Positions 25,449 through 33,723 of a DNA stretch of 64,000 bases are shown here, one piece after another; the first letter of the stretch is position 1; every line of letters begins with the position of its first letter. The translations under genes and the position numbers were made by a program. Source of the DNA: Streptomyces hawaiiensis (lineage in GTDB: Bacteria; Actinomycetota; Actinomycetes; Streptomycetales; Streptomycetaceae); assembly GCF_004803895.1 (NCBI RefSeq), contig NZ_CP021978.1:6076001-6140000 (forward strand). Reading direction: 5' to 3'. The notes below the pieces were generated by a model. That model did no database searches and was not told the origin of the DNA. It saw nothing but the letters and a program-made list of their open reading frames with translations.

Positions 25449-27728
25449 ATGGAACCGACCGAGAGCGCCGTGCGGGGCTCACGGCTGCGCCTGCGCCGCT
25501 TGGCGGTCGCATGGCGCGCAGTCCGTGGGGCCGGGCGGCCGGCGGGACGTCCGGTTACGGAGGTGCGCGCCGTCGGACAGTACACCCCGCAGGGGCGTGG
25601 CGGCGGGGGGCGCGCCGCGGACGGCCCCGGCGCACAGCCGATCACCGAACATCCGCCCGGACTGACCGGCGCGGACGACGCGGACGGCGAACAGCACCAC
25701 TCCTGGCCCGCGCTGCCCGCGGCCGTCGTCGCGGCGGCCGGATTCGTCCTGGGCGCCGGCTTCTACCGCGCCTTCACCGGCGGCCACGCGCTCTTCCCGG
25801 CGGGCACGGCCGGCTGGGCGCTGGCCGTGCTCACCGGCATCATCGTCGGCCACCTCGTCATGCTGGGCCGCTCCCGCTGGTGGGGCGGCACCGGCTCGGG
25901 CGCCGCCCTCACCCTCGCCGTGCTGCTGCTCTACGGCTGGGTTCCGGCCGGCATGGTCAGCCTCACGGTCGTCGTGCTGGTCGGCATAGCCCGCCGCAAC
26001 CGCTGGCGCCAGGGCGTGCTGCACGGTGCGGTCGACCTCCTCGGCATCGGCGCCGGCGCACTCGTGCTGGGCGTCTTCGGAACCGTGCCGTCCGTCGAGT
26101 CCCCGGCGGATCCCGCCGCCTGGACGCTCGCCACGGCACCCGAGGTGGTCCTGGTCGCCGTCGCCTACCTGATGGTCACCCGCGTCCTGCTCTGGTATCT
26201 GCACGCCCCGCGCCCCGGACTGCCCACCGTCGCCCGCACCGCCCTGGCCAGACAGGGCCTGGTCGCCGTCGCGCTGCTGGGCATCGCGCCGCTGGTCTGC
26301 GTGGTCGCCGTGGCCAAGCCGATCCTGCTGCCGCTGTTCTCCATCCCCCTGATCGCCCTGGACTCCACCCTGTGGATAGCCAGGGCCCGGGCGGAGGAGC
26401 AGCTGCGCGACCCGCTGACCGGGCTGCCCAACCGCCAGTGGCTGCTGGAGCGCATCTGGACCGCGCTGGACGACGCGGAGCGGATCGACGCCCGCGCCGC
26501 GCTGATGCTGATCGACCTCGACCGGTTCCGGTCGGTCAACGACACGCTCGGTCATCTCGCCGGTGACCGGCTGCTGCTGCAGATCGCCGACCGGCTGCGG
26601 GTGGCCCTGCCACGCGGGGCGGAGGCCGCCCGGCTCGGCGGGGACGAGTTCGCCGTCTTACTGCCGGTCGCCGACTCCACGACCTCCGCGACCCGGATCG
26701 CCCGCAACCTCGTCGCCGCCCTCAGCTCCCCCCTCGACCTCGACGGTCTCACCCTCGTCCTGGAGGCCAGTGCCGGAGTCGCCGTCTTCCCCGACCACGC
26801 CCTGGACGCCGAAGGGCTGCTGCGGCGGGCGGATGTGGCGATGTACCAGGCGAAGCGGGACCGCACCGGTGTCGAGGTCTACGAGTCCAAGCGCGATTCC
26901 AACACCCCCGACCGTCTCGGCCTGCTGGGCGATCTGCGCCGCGCCCTCGACGCACACGAGGTGCATCTGCACTACCAGCCCAAGGTCCGCTTCGACGGGC
27001 AGGTCGCGGGCCTGGAGGCCCTGGTCCGCTGGGTGCACCCGGAGCGGGGCAAGGTGCCGCCGGACGAGTTCATAGCGATCGCCGAGTCCTCGGGTCTGAT
27101 GCCGCATCTCACCGAGTACGTGCTGGAGACCGCGCTCGGCCAGGTCGCGCACTGGCGCGACCAGGGCCTGTTCGTCCCGGTCGCGGTGAACGTCTCCCCG
27201 CGCGACGTGCACAGCCCCGGCTTCGCCGGCTCCGTCGCCGCCCGGCTGGCCCGGCACGGCGTCCCGGCGGGAGCGCTCCAACTGGAGATCACCGAGCACG
27301 TCCTCCTGGAGGACCCGCAGCGCGCCGCCGACACCCTCAACCAACTGACCGCGCACGGCGTGAAGATGTCCCTGGACGACTTCGGCACGGGCTACTCCTC
27401 GCTCGTGCACCTGCGCCGGCTCCCGGTCAGCGAGCTGAAGATCGACCGTTCGTTCGTGGCCCGGCTCGCGGTGGACACCGAGGACGCCGAGATCGTGCGC
27501 TGCACAGTCGACCTGGCCCACTCCCTCGGCCTGCTCGTCGTCGCCGAGGGCGTCGAGGACGACGAGACCTGGGAACGCCTGCGCGACCTCGGCTGCGACG
27601 CCGTCCAGGGCTGGCTGGTCGCCGCCGCGATGCCCCCGGAGGAGACCACGGCGTGGCTGCGGGCGCGGGGGCCCCGGGGGTGGCAGCGACCGCGTGCCGC
27701 GTTGCCCGCGGCGACGGCCGACGAGTAG
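25449..27728 (+). CDS. membrane GGDEF-EAL c-di-GMP protein (RmdB-like)
   Basis: A 759-residue c-di-GMP turnover protein. The N-terminal 320 residues hold about six membrane helices. The diguanylate cyclase domain has GGDEF at residues 397-401. The phosphodiesterase domain has EAL at residues 523-525 and keeps its catalytic set: VNVSPR, LEITEH, LDDFGTGYS, LKIDRSF and VAEGVED. Both domains look competent, so it may make or break c-di-GMP. From memory, the orthologue in S. coelicolor is rmdB (SCO5495), described as a phosphodiesterase affecting development. The ATG at 25449 has GAGAGGGAC upstream; a longer reading from 25194 is not convincing. Residue 404 is a TTA leucine codon, the only one in the window's genes, so translation should need the bldA tRNA. 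Confidence 0.92.
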   Translation: MEPTESAVRGSRLRLRRLAVAWRAVRGAGRPAGRPVTEVRAVGQYTPQGRGGGGRAADGPGAQPITEHPPGLTGADDADGEQHHSWPALPAAVVAAAGFVLGAGFYRAFTGGHALFPAGTAGWALAVLTGIIVGHLVMLGRSRWWGGTGSGAALTLAVLLLYGWVPAGMVSLTVVVLVGIARRNRWRQGVLHGAVDLLGIGAGALVLGVFGTVPSVESPADPAAWTLATAPEVVLVAVAYLMVTRVLLWYLHAPRPGLPTVARTALARQGLVAVALLGIAPLVCVVAVAKPILLPLFSIPLIALDSTLWIARARAEEQLRDPLTGLPNRQWLLERIWTALDDAERIDARAALMLIDLDRFRSVNDTLGHLAGDRLLLQIADRLRVALPRGAEAARLGGDEFAVLLPVADSTTSATRIARNLVAALSSPLDLDGLTLVLEASAGVAVFPDHALDAEGLLRRADVAMYQAKRDRTGVEVYESKRDSNTPDRLGLLGDLRRALDAHEVHLHYQPKVRFDGQVAGLEALVRWVHPERGKVPPDEFIAIAESSGLMPHLTEYVLETALGQVAHWRDQGLFVPVAVNVSPRDVHSPGFAGSVAARLARHGVPAGALQLEITEHVLLEDPQRAADTLNQLTAHGVKMSLDDFGTGYSSLVHLRRLPVSELKIDRSFVARLAVDTEDAEIVRCTVDLAHSLGLLVVAEGVEDDETWERLRDLGCDAVQGWLVAAAMPPEETTAWLRARGPRGWQRPRAALPAATADE

Positions 27729-27784
27729 GCCGGCCCCCCCGCTTGTTCGGCTCGCAGGCTGCTGCACTTCCCTCGGGTGAGCGC

Positions 27785-28372
27785 TCAGCTCGTGCCGGGC
27801 GGCACGAAGTGGCCGATCAGCAGTGCCAGTCGTCGCTCGTGTGCCTCCTCGGGTAGCCGACCGCTGCGCATCAGGGTCACCAGCCCGTGCAGCCCGGCCC
27901 AGTACGTCTCCGTCAGCAAACCCGTGTCCTCGCCGTCCGCCGCGATCGGCAGGACGGCCTGCAGCAGTTCACCGAAGGCGTCCTGGAGAGCGGCCGGCGC
28001 CTCGGGGGTGGCGAAGGGCAGGTCCACGGCGAGCGTGAAGATCACGTCGTAGAGCGCGGGCCGCCGCCGGGCGAAGGCGGTGTACGCGCCGCCCACCGCC
28101 GCCAGTGCCTCGCGGGCGCTCCCGGCCGCCGTGCGCGCCGCCCGCAGCTCGTCGGCCAGGTCCGCGCAGCCCTGCACCGCCACCGCCGCCATGATGGCGC
28201 CCTTGCCCTTGAAGTGGCTGTAGAGGACGGGCTGGCTGTACTCGATCTCCTCGGCGAGCCGGCGCGTGGTCACCGCGTCCCAGCCTTCCGCCTCCGCCAG
28301 TTCCCGTGCGGCCGTCACGATCAGCCGCTCGCGTTCCGCTCGTTCGCGCTCCCGGCGCGTCTGGATCGTCAT
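27785..28372 (-). CDS. TetR-family repressor
   Basis: A 195-residue regulator. The N-terminus is rich in Arg/Glu, then the HTH is REL then AEAEGWDAVTTRRLAEEI and YSQPVLYSHFKGK. The C-terminal helical domain has WAGLHGLVTLMRSG, common in the family. It is transcribed divergently from the DUF4267 gene. The promoter gap contains two 13-bp CTAGC-type palindromes (entered separately), so it is very likely the repressor of itself and the membrane-protein gene. Confidence 0.9.
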   Translation of the reverse strand: MTIQTRRERERAERERLIVTAARELAEAEGWDAVTTRRLAEEIEYSQPVLYSHFKGKGAIMAAVAVQGCADLADELRAARTAAGSAREALAAVGGAYTAFARRRPALYDVIFTLAVDLPFATPEAPAALQDAFGELLQAVLPIAADGEDTGLLTETYWAGLHGLVTLMRSGRLPEEAHERRLALLIGHFVPPGTS

Positions 28373-28382
28373 GGGCCGAATT

Positions 28383-28395
28383 CTAGCACTGCTAG
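28383..28395. promoter_or_regulatory. TetR operator palindrome, copy 1
   Basis: CTAGCACTGCTAG is a perfect dyad with arms CTAGCA / TGCTAG around one central base, ten bases upstream of the TetR start codon. A close copy lies 50 bases away near the divergent gene, and an extra CTGCTAG half-site lies between them (about 28412-28418). Confidence 0.7.
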
Positions 28396-28432
28396 CGTTC
28401 CTGCCGATGCTCTGCTAGCTTCGCTCTTGTCC

Positions 28433-28445
28433 CTAGCGCTGCTAG
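28433..28445. promoter_or_regulatory. TetR operator palindrome, copy 2
   Basis: CTAGCGCTGCTAG matches copy 1 at 12 of 13 positions (arms CTAGC / GCTAG) and lies 24 bases upstream of the DUF4267 start. The centre-to-centre spacing from copy 1 is 50 bp, close to five helical turns, so both would face the same side. Confidence 0.7.
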
Positions 28446-28469
28446 AAACTCAAAAAATCGGAGAGAGCC

Positions 28470-28841
28470 ATGACCGTCACCGCCTACACCCTGGCCGTCG
28501 TGCTCAACCTGTTCTGCCTGTTCCTCGGCTACCGGTTCCTGTTCCAGCCGGCTGCCGCCGCCGCCGGTTACGGCGTTCCGGCCGACCCCGGCGGCGATGC
28601 CGGGGCCTACCTGACGATCAAGGGCCTGCGGGACGGCACTCTCGGGCTGGTCGGTCTGGCGCTGCTCGCCTTCGCGGGGGCCGGAGCCGAGGCCTGGTTC
28701 ATGCTCGCCGTGGCACTCGTACCGCTGGGCGACACCCTGATCGTGCTGCGCCACGGCGGTACGAAGGCGGTGGCCTTCGGGGTCCACTTCGCCACCGCGG
28801 TCATCGTCCTGATCAGCGCCGGACTGCTCTTCGCGGTCTGA
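28470..28841 (+). CDS. DUF4267 membrane protein
   Basis: A 123-residue integral membrane protein with four predicted helices (LAVVLNLFCLFLGYRFLF, GLVGLALLAFAG, WFMLAVALVPLG, TAVIVLISAGLLF). The polar middle holds GAYLTIKGLRDGTLG, the DUF4267 pattern. CGGAGAGAG precedes the ATG. It is divergent from the TetR gene, and the twin operator lies in its promoter, so its expression should follow the repressor's unknown ligand. Confidence 0.85.
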   Translation: MTVTAYTLAVVLNLFCLFLGYRFLFQPAAAAAGYGVPADPGGDAGAYLTIKGLRDGTLGLVGLALLAFAGAGAEAWFMLAVALVPLGDTLIVLRHGGTKAVAFGVHFATAVIVLISAGLLFAV

Positions 28842-28845
28842 GGGC

Positions 28846-28868
28846 GCCCCGACAGGCATCCGGGGCGG
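28846..28868 (+). terminator. weak hairpin before gatC
   Basis: A 7-bp stem (CGCCCCG / CGGGGCG) with a 9-base loop lies just after the DUF4267 stop. It probably separates that transcript from the gatC operon. Confidence 0.35.
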
Positions 28869-28946
28869 CAAACCGTTTCACGGGCACGGCCCCCAGCCCC
28901 ATAGGATTAGGCCACACCACATTCACTCACCCCAGAGGATCGCTGC

Positions 28947-29243
28947 ATGCCTGGCATCACGCGCGAGGAGGTCGCCCACCTCGCCCGGCTGGCGCGTCTG
29001 GAGCTGAAGCCCGAAGAGCTCGACCACTTCGCGGGACAGCTGGACGACATCATCGGCGCGGTCGCCCGCGTCAGCGAGGTCGCCGACCAAGACGTACCGC
29101 CGACCTCGCACCCGCTCCCGCTGACGAACGTCATGCGCGCGGACGAGGTCCGTCCGTCGCTCACCCCCGAGCAGGCGCTCTCCGGCGCCCCGGCCCAGGA
29201 GCAGCAGCGTTTCAAGGTGCCGCAGATCCTGGGGGAGGACTAA
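28947..29243 (+). CDS. gatC: Asp/Glu-tRNA amidotransferase subunit C
   Basis: A 98-residue subunit that holds GatA and GatB together. The family motif is HLARLARLELKPEEL near the N-terminus, with VADQDVPPTSHPLP and the C-terminal HLPQ-like KVPQILGED. AGAGGATC lies upstream of the ATG. GatC, GatA, a small gene and GatB run in the same direction. The complex converts misacylated Glu-tRNA(Gln), and in some bacteria Asp-tRNA(Asn), to the correct amide form. Confidence 0.97.
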   Translation: MPGITREEVAHLARLARLELKPEELDHFAGQLDDIIGAVARVSEVADQDVPPTSHPLPLTNVMRADEVRPSLTPEQALSGAPAQEQQRFKVPQILGED

Positions 29244-29248
29244 CCGCC

Positions 29249-30751
29249 ATGACGGACAACGTCAACATCATCAAGCTCACGGCCGCCGAGACCGCCGCGA
29301 AGATCGCCTCCGGCGAGCTCACGGCCGTCGAGGTCACCGAGGCCCACCTCGCCCGCATCGAGGCCGTCGACGAGAAGGTGCACGCCTTCCTGCACGTCGA
29401 CCGCGAGGGCGCCCTCGCCCAGGCCCGCGCCGTCGACGCGAAGCGGGACAGGGGCGAGAAGCTCGGCTCTCTCGCCGGCGTCCCGCTCGCGCTGAAGGAC
29501 ATCTTCACCACCGAGGGCATCCCGACCACGGTCGGCTCGAAGATCCTCGAGGGCTGGATCCCGCCCTACGACGCGACCGTCACCCAGCGTCTGAAGGCCG
29601 CCGACATCGTCATCCTCGGCAAGACCAACATGGACGAGTTCGCCATGGGGTCCTCCACCGAGAACAGCGCCTACGGCCCGACCGGCAACCCCTGGGACCT
29701 GACCAAGATCCCCGGCGGCTCGGGTGGCGGTTCGTCCGCCGCGCTGGCCTCCTTCCAGGCCCCGCTCGCCATCGGCACGGACACCGGCGGTTCCATCCGC
29801 CAGCCCGCCGCCGTCACCGGCACGGTCGGTGTGAAGCCGACGTACGGCGCGGTCTCCCGGTACGGCATGGTCGCCTTCTCGTCCTCCCTCGACCAGGGCG
29901 GGCCCTGCGCCCGCACGGTCCTGGACGCGGCCCTGCTGCACGAGGTCATCGCCGGGCACGACCCGCTCGACTCCACGTCCATCGACGCCCCGGTCCCGCA
30001 GGTCGTCGAGGCCGCCCGCAACGGCTCGGTCGAGGGCATGCGCGTCGGCGTCGTCAAGCAGTTCCGCGGCGAGGGCTACCAGGCCGGCGTCATCCAGCGG
30101 TTCGACGAGTCCGTCGCGCTGCTGAAGGAGCTGGGCGCCGAGATCGTCGAGCTGGACTGCCCCTCCTTCGACCTGGCGCTGTCGGCGTACTACCTGATCG
30201 CGCCGTCCGAGTGCTCCTCCAACCTCGCCCGCTTCGACGGCCTGCGCTACGGCCTGCGGACCGGCGACGACGGCACGCACTCCGCCGAGGAGGTCACCTC
30301 CCTCACCCGCGAGGCCGGCTTCGGCCCCGAGGTCAAGCGCCGCATCATGCTCGGCACGTACGCCCTGTCGAGCGGGTACTACGACGCCTACTACGGCAGC
30401 GCCCAGAAGGTCCGCACGCTCATCAAGCAGGACTTCGACAAGGCGTTCGAGCAGGTCGACGTGATCGTCTCCCCGACGACCCCGACCACCGCCTTCGCGA
30501 TCGGCGAGCGCGCCGACGACCCGATGGCGATGTACCTCGCCGACCTGTGCACCATCCCGACCAACCTGGCGGGCAACGCGGCCATGTCGCTGCCGTGCGG
30601 TCTCGCCCCGGAGGACGACCTCCCGGTCGGCCTGCAGATCATCGCCCCCGTCATGAAGGACGACCGCCTGTACAAGGTGGGTGCAGCCGTCGAGGCCGCC
30701 TTCGTGGAAAAGTGGGGCCACCCGCTGATCGAGGAGGCTCCGTCGCTGTGA
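29249..30751 (+). CDS. gatA: Asp/Glu-tRNA amidotransferase subunit A (amidase)
   Basis: A 500-residue amidase subunit that frees ammonia from glutamine. The catalytic triad of the amidase-signature family is visible: Lys in VPLALKDIF, the cis-Ser in the Gly/Ser-rich PGGSGGGSSAAL, and the nucleophile Ser in GTDTGGSIRQPA. The ATG at 29249 has GGGGGAGGA five bases upstream, and it is five bases after gatC. Its stop overlaps the next small gene by four bases. Confidence 0.97.
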   Translation: MTDNVNIIKLTAAETAAKIASGELTAVEVTEAHLARIEAVDEKVHAFLHVDREGALAQARAVDAKRDRGEKLGSLAGVPLALKDIFTTEGIPTTVGSKILEGWIPPYDATVTQRLKAADIVILGKTNMDEFAMGSSTENSAYGPTGNPWDLTKIPGGSGGGSSAALASFQAPLAIGTDTGGSIRQPAAVTGTVGVKPTYGAVSRYGMVAFSSSLDQGGPCARTVLDAALLHEVIAGHDPLDSTSIDAPVPQVVEAARNGSVEGMRVGVVKQFRGEGYQAGVIQRFDESVALLKELGAEIVELDCPSFDLALSAYYLIAPSECSSNLARFDGLRYGLRTGDDGTHSAEEVTSLTREAGFGPEVKRRIMLGTYALSSGYYDAYYGSAQKVRTLIKQDFDKAFEQVDVIVSPTTPTTAFAIGERADDPMAMYLADLCTIPTNLAGNAAMSLPCGLAPEDDLPVGLQIIAPVMKDDRLYKVGAAVEAAFVEKWGHPLIEEAPSL

Positions 30752-30987
30752 GCGCACTGTCCAAGGCCAAGGGCTTCAAGAGCTCCAAGTCCGGTCTCTA
30801 CGTGTCGATGGCCACGTCGGCGTTCGGCGCCGTCGGCGTCTACAAGCAGATCAAGAAGGCCCGCGGTGACAGCGACACGCTGCGGCTGCTCGACGCCGTC
30901 GTCACCGGAGCCGCGGTCGTCACCAACCTGGCCATTCTCTACCGCGAGCTGAAGCGGCTGGGCGACGACGACGTCCTGCTGGGCTGA
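30748..30987 (+). CDS. 79-aa conserved small protein between gatA and gatB
   Basis: A 79-residue protein: a Lys/Ser-rich N-terminus (KAKGFKSSKSG), a hydrophobic stretch (VSMATSAFGAVGVY), a basic linker and a second hydrophobic segment (VVTGAAVVTNLAILYREL). It is probably a small membrane-associated protein. The GTG overlaps the gatA stop (GTGA) and gatB follows in 16 bases, so it is firmly inside the operon. From memory, the same gene occupies this position in other Streptomyces. Its link to tRNA amidation is unknown. Confidence 0.8.
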   Translation: MSALSKAKGFKSSKSGLYVSMATSAFGAVGVYKQIKKARGDSDTLRLLDAVVTGAAVVTNLAILYRELKRLGDDDVLLG

Positions 30988-31003
30988 GAGGGAAGTACTC
31001 ACC

Positions 31004-32518
31004 GTGACCACCACGACCGACCTGGTGTCGTACGAGGACGCACTCGCGTCGTACGACCCCGTCATGGGCCTCGAGGTCCATGTGGAACTCGGCACCAAGA
31101 CCAAGATGTTCTGCGGCTGTTCGACCGCTCTCGGCCAGGACGCCAACACGCAGACCTGCCCGGTCTGCCTCGGCATGCCCGGCGCGCTCCCGGTCGTCAA
31201 CGCGACCGGCGTCGAGTCCGCCATCAAGATCGGCCTCGCGCTGAACTGCGAGATCGCCGAGTGGTGCCGCTTCGCCCGGAAGAACTACTTCTATCCGGAC
31301 ATGCCGAAGAACTTCCAGACCTCCCAGTACGACGAGCCGATCGCCTTCAACGGCTACCTCGACGTGCAGCTGGAGGACGGCGAGACCTTCCGCGTGCAGA
31401 TCGAGCGCGCCCACATGGAGGAGGACACCGGCAAGTCGACGCACGTCGGTGGCGCGACGGGCCGTATCCACGGCGCCTCGCACTCGCTGCTGGACTACAA
31501 CCGCGCCGGCATCCCGCTCATCGAGATCGTCACCAAGCCGATCGAGGGCGCGGGCGAGCGTGCCCCCGAGGTCGCGCGGGCCTACGTCCGTGAGCTGCGC
31601 GAGCTCATCAAGGCGCTCGGCGTCTCCGAGGCCCGGATGGAGATGGGCCAGATGCGCTGCGACGTGAACCTGTCGCTGCGCCCGCACGGCCGGGAGAAGT
31701 TCGGCACGCGTTCCGAGACGAAGAACGTCAACTCGCTCAGGTCCGTGGAGCGCGCGGCCCGCTTCGAGATCCAGCGGCACGCGGCCGTGCTGTCGTCCGG
31801 CGGCACGATCATCCAGGAGACCCGGCACTTCCACGAGGACACGGGCTCGACGACCTCGGGCCGTGTGAAGGAGGAGGCCGAGGACTACCGGTACTTCCCG
31901 GAGCCCGACCTCGTCCCGGTGGCCCCCTCCCGTGAGTGGGTCGAGGAGATCCGGTCCGGGCTGCCCGAGCTGCCGCTGGTCCGCCGCAGCCGGCTCCGTG
32001 AGGAGTGGGGCGTCTCGGCCACCGACATGCAGGCGATCCTCAACGCCGGTGCGCTGGAGCCCATCGTCGCCACGATCGAGGCCGGGGCCGACGCCGCCTC
32101 CGCCCGCAAGTGGTGGATGGGCGAGCTGGCCCGCAGCGCCAACGAGTCGGGCAAGACGCTCGACGAGCTGGCGATCACGCCGCAGCAGGTGGCCCGGGTC
32201 ACCGAGCTCGTCGCGAAGGGCGACCTGAACGACAAGCTGGCCCGGCAGGTCATCGAGGGCGTCCTCGCGGGCGAGGGCACCCCGGACGAGGTCGTCGACA
32301 AGCGCGGTCTGAAGGTCGTCTCCGACGAGGGCGCGCTCACCACCGCCGTCGAGGAGGCCATCGTCGGCAACCCGGGCGTCGCGGACAAGATCCGCGGCGG
32401 CAAGGTGGCCGCTGCCGGTGCGCTCGTCGGCGCCGTCATGAAGGCCACGCGCGGCCAGGCCGACGCGGCCCGCGTCAAGGAGCTGATCCTGGAGAAGCTG
32501 GGCGTCAGCGAGGGCTGA
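31004..32518 (+). CDS. gatB: Asp/Glu-tRNA amidotransferase subunit B
   Basis: A 504-residue kinase-like subunit that binds the misacylated tRNA and activates it. The start has VMGLEVHVELGTKTKMF, the zinc-binding Cys cluster is FCGCST and CPVCLGMPG, and the catalytic segment is RKNYFYPDMPKNFQ and RIHGASHSLLDYNRAG. The C-terminal YqeY-like domain ends the protein. GAGAGGGAAG lies upstream of the GTG. A strong stem follows the stop. Confidence 0.97.
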   Translation: MTTTTDLVSYEDALASYDPVMGLEVHVELGTKTKMFCGCSTALGQDANTQTCPVCLGMPGALPVVNATGVESAIKIGLALNCEIAEWCRFARKNYFYPDMPKNFQTSQYDEPIAFNGYLDVQLEDGETFRVQIERAHMEEDTGKSTHVGGATGRIHGASHSLLDYNRAGIPLIEIVTKPIEGAGERAPEVARAYVRELRELIKALGVSEARMEMGQMRCDVNLSLRPHGREKFGTRSETKNVNSLRSVERAARFEIQRHAAVLSSGGTIIQETRHFHEDTGSTTSGRVKEEAEDYRYFPEPDLVPVAPSREWVEEIRSGLPELPLVRRSRLREEWGVSATDMQAILNAGALEPIVATIEAGADAASARKWWMGELARSANESGKTLDELAITPQQVARVTELVAKGDLNDKLARQVIEGVLAGEGTPDEVVDKRGLKVVSDEGALTTAVEEAIVGNPGVADKIRGGKVAAAGALVGAVMKATRGQADAARVKELILEKLGVSEG

Positions 32519-32535
32519 GCCCCGCGGACGCGACC

Positions 32536-32571
32536 GAGGGGGGATGCACCGAACCCGGCGCATCCCCCCTC
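32536..32571. terminator. 12-bp terminator between convergent gatB and methyltransferase
   Basis: A perfect 12-bp stem (GAGGGGGGATGC / GCATCCCCCCTC) with a 12-base loop lies 17 bases after gatB and ten bases before the convergent gene's end, so it can serve both. Confidence 0.75.
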
Positions 32572-32580
32572 GTCACGCCG

Positions 32581-33384
32581 TCAGAGGCGGCGTCCCACGA
32601 CTCGCACGAAGCCCAGCGTCTCGCCCCGGTCGAGGCGCAGCATCTCGGCGCACTGGCCGGCCATCCGGACGTGCCACTCGTCCGTGTGCTCCTCGGCCAC
32701 GACCTCGCACCAGCGCAGCCAGTCGCGCCAGCCGTCGTCCAGCCAGTCGGCCGTCTCGACCGCCACCGCCCCGCTGCGGGTCCAGTGGCGCCGCCACCAC
32801 GCGGCGGTGTGGAAGCACCAGAAACCGGGCTCCCAGTACGGCTTGAGGTGCTCCGGCGGCTCGACGCCGTCGATCTCCTCGCGCAGTGCCGGTACGACGA
32901 CGCCGATCCGCCCGCCGGGCTTCAGCAGGCGCGTCAGCTGGGGCAGGTAAAGGTCATTGGTGCCGAAGTACTGGTACGCGTCGATGGAGACGATGGCGTC
33001 GAAGCTGCTCTCGCCGAACGGCAGGTCGTGCGCCTCGGCGAACACGGGCAGGACGCGGTCGGCGACACCCGCCTCGGCGATGCGCCCGGCGTTCTCGTCG
33101 GGCTTGACCCACAGGTCGGCGGCGGTGACCTGGGCGTCGTACTCCTTGGCGAGGAAGACCGACGTCATGGCGCGGCCGCAGCCCAGGTCGAGCACGCGGG
33201 AGCCGGGGCTCAGGGTGTCGAGCCCCAGGGCGGGGGCCAGCCACTCCAGCAGCCACAGCGCGTGCGGGCCCATCTGGTTGTCGATGGTCCAGCGGGCGTC
33301 GTAGCCGTTGCTGCGCGGGTAGCCGGGGTGGCTCACACGGTCACTGAGGGGGTCGTTCGTGTTCCGGGTGGTGATGTCCGACAT
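32581..33384 (-). CDS. class I SAM-dependent methyltransferase
   Basis: A 267-residue methyltransferase. Motif I is VLDLGCGRAMTSVF (about residues 64-77), the acidic motif II is VTAADLWVKP, and motif IV is IVSIDAYQYFG. The C-terminal part is rich in Trp and acidic residues (WDW-type HWTRSG, WRDWLRWCEVV). The start ATG at 33384 has AAGGAGCCC upstream. The substrate is unknown; the shape resembles small-molecule methyltransferases such as cyclopropane synthase relatives. Confidence 0.88.
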   Translation of the reverse strand: MSDITTRNTNDPLSDRVSHPGYPRSNGYDARWTIDNQMGPHALWLLEWLAPALGLDTLSPGSRVLDLGCGRAMTSVFLAKEYDAQVTAADLWVKPDENAGRIAEAGVADRVLPVFAEAHDLPFGESSFDAIVSIDAYQYFGTNDLYLPQLTRLLKPGGRIGVVVPALREEIDGVEPPEHLKPYWEPGFWCFHTAAWWRRHWTRSGAVAVETADWLDDGWRDWLRWCEVVAEEHTDEWHVRMAGQCAEMLRLDRGETLGFVRVVGRRL

Positions 33385-33723
33385 CGGTGAACGGGCTCCT
33401 TGAGTCCTTGAGGAAGAAAGGGGATGCGTAGGAGCTCGGTCGGACCGTCAAACAATGCACCTGCTTCGGCCGGGCGGCGGTATGCCGCGGGCATTCCTCG
33501 GACCAGCGGACGCTAACAGCCGGCCCCCCGGCCCCGCACCCGGTTTTCCCCGCCGGGCGCGCTGTTCGGGCCGCTGTGAATAAGCCCACGAAACAGACAA
33601 ATGATCTCGTGAGTTTGTAAGAGTGGCGACGCATTGCTCATGCGTTCTTTGCTGGCTGTTCAGGTCATGTACGACTGTTCCCGGTCAAAGATCCACACAA
33701 GGCAACTCCGGGAGCACGTTTTC
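33385..33723. other. 339-bp divergent intergenic region
   Basis: This region carries promoters for the methyltransferase (minus) and the MMPL transporter (plus). The plus-side half is AT-richer (around 33590-33700) and contains TTTGTAAGAG and other promoter-like strings, but no pair of boxes is convincing. An in-frame ATG at 33634 could extend the transporter by 30 residues. I see no gene or RNA structure. Confidence 0.4.
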
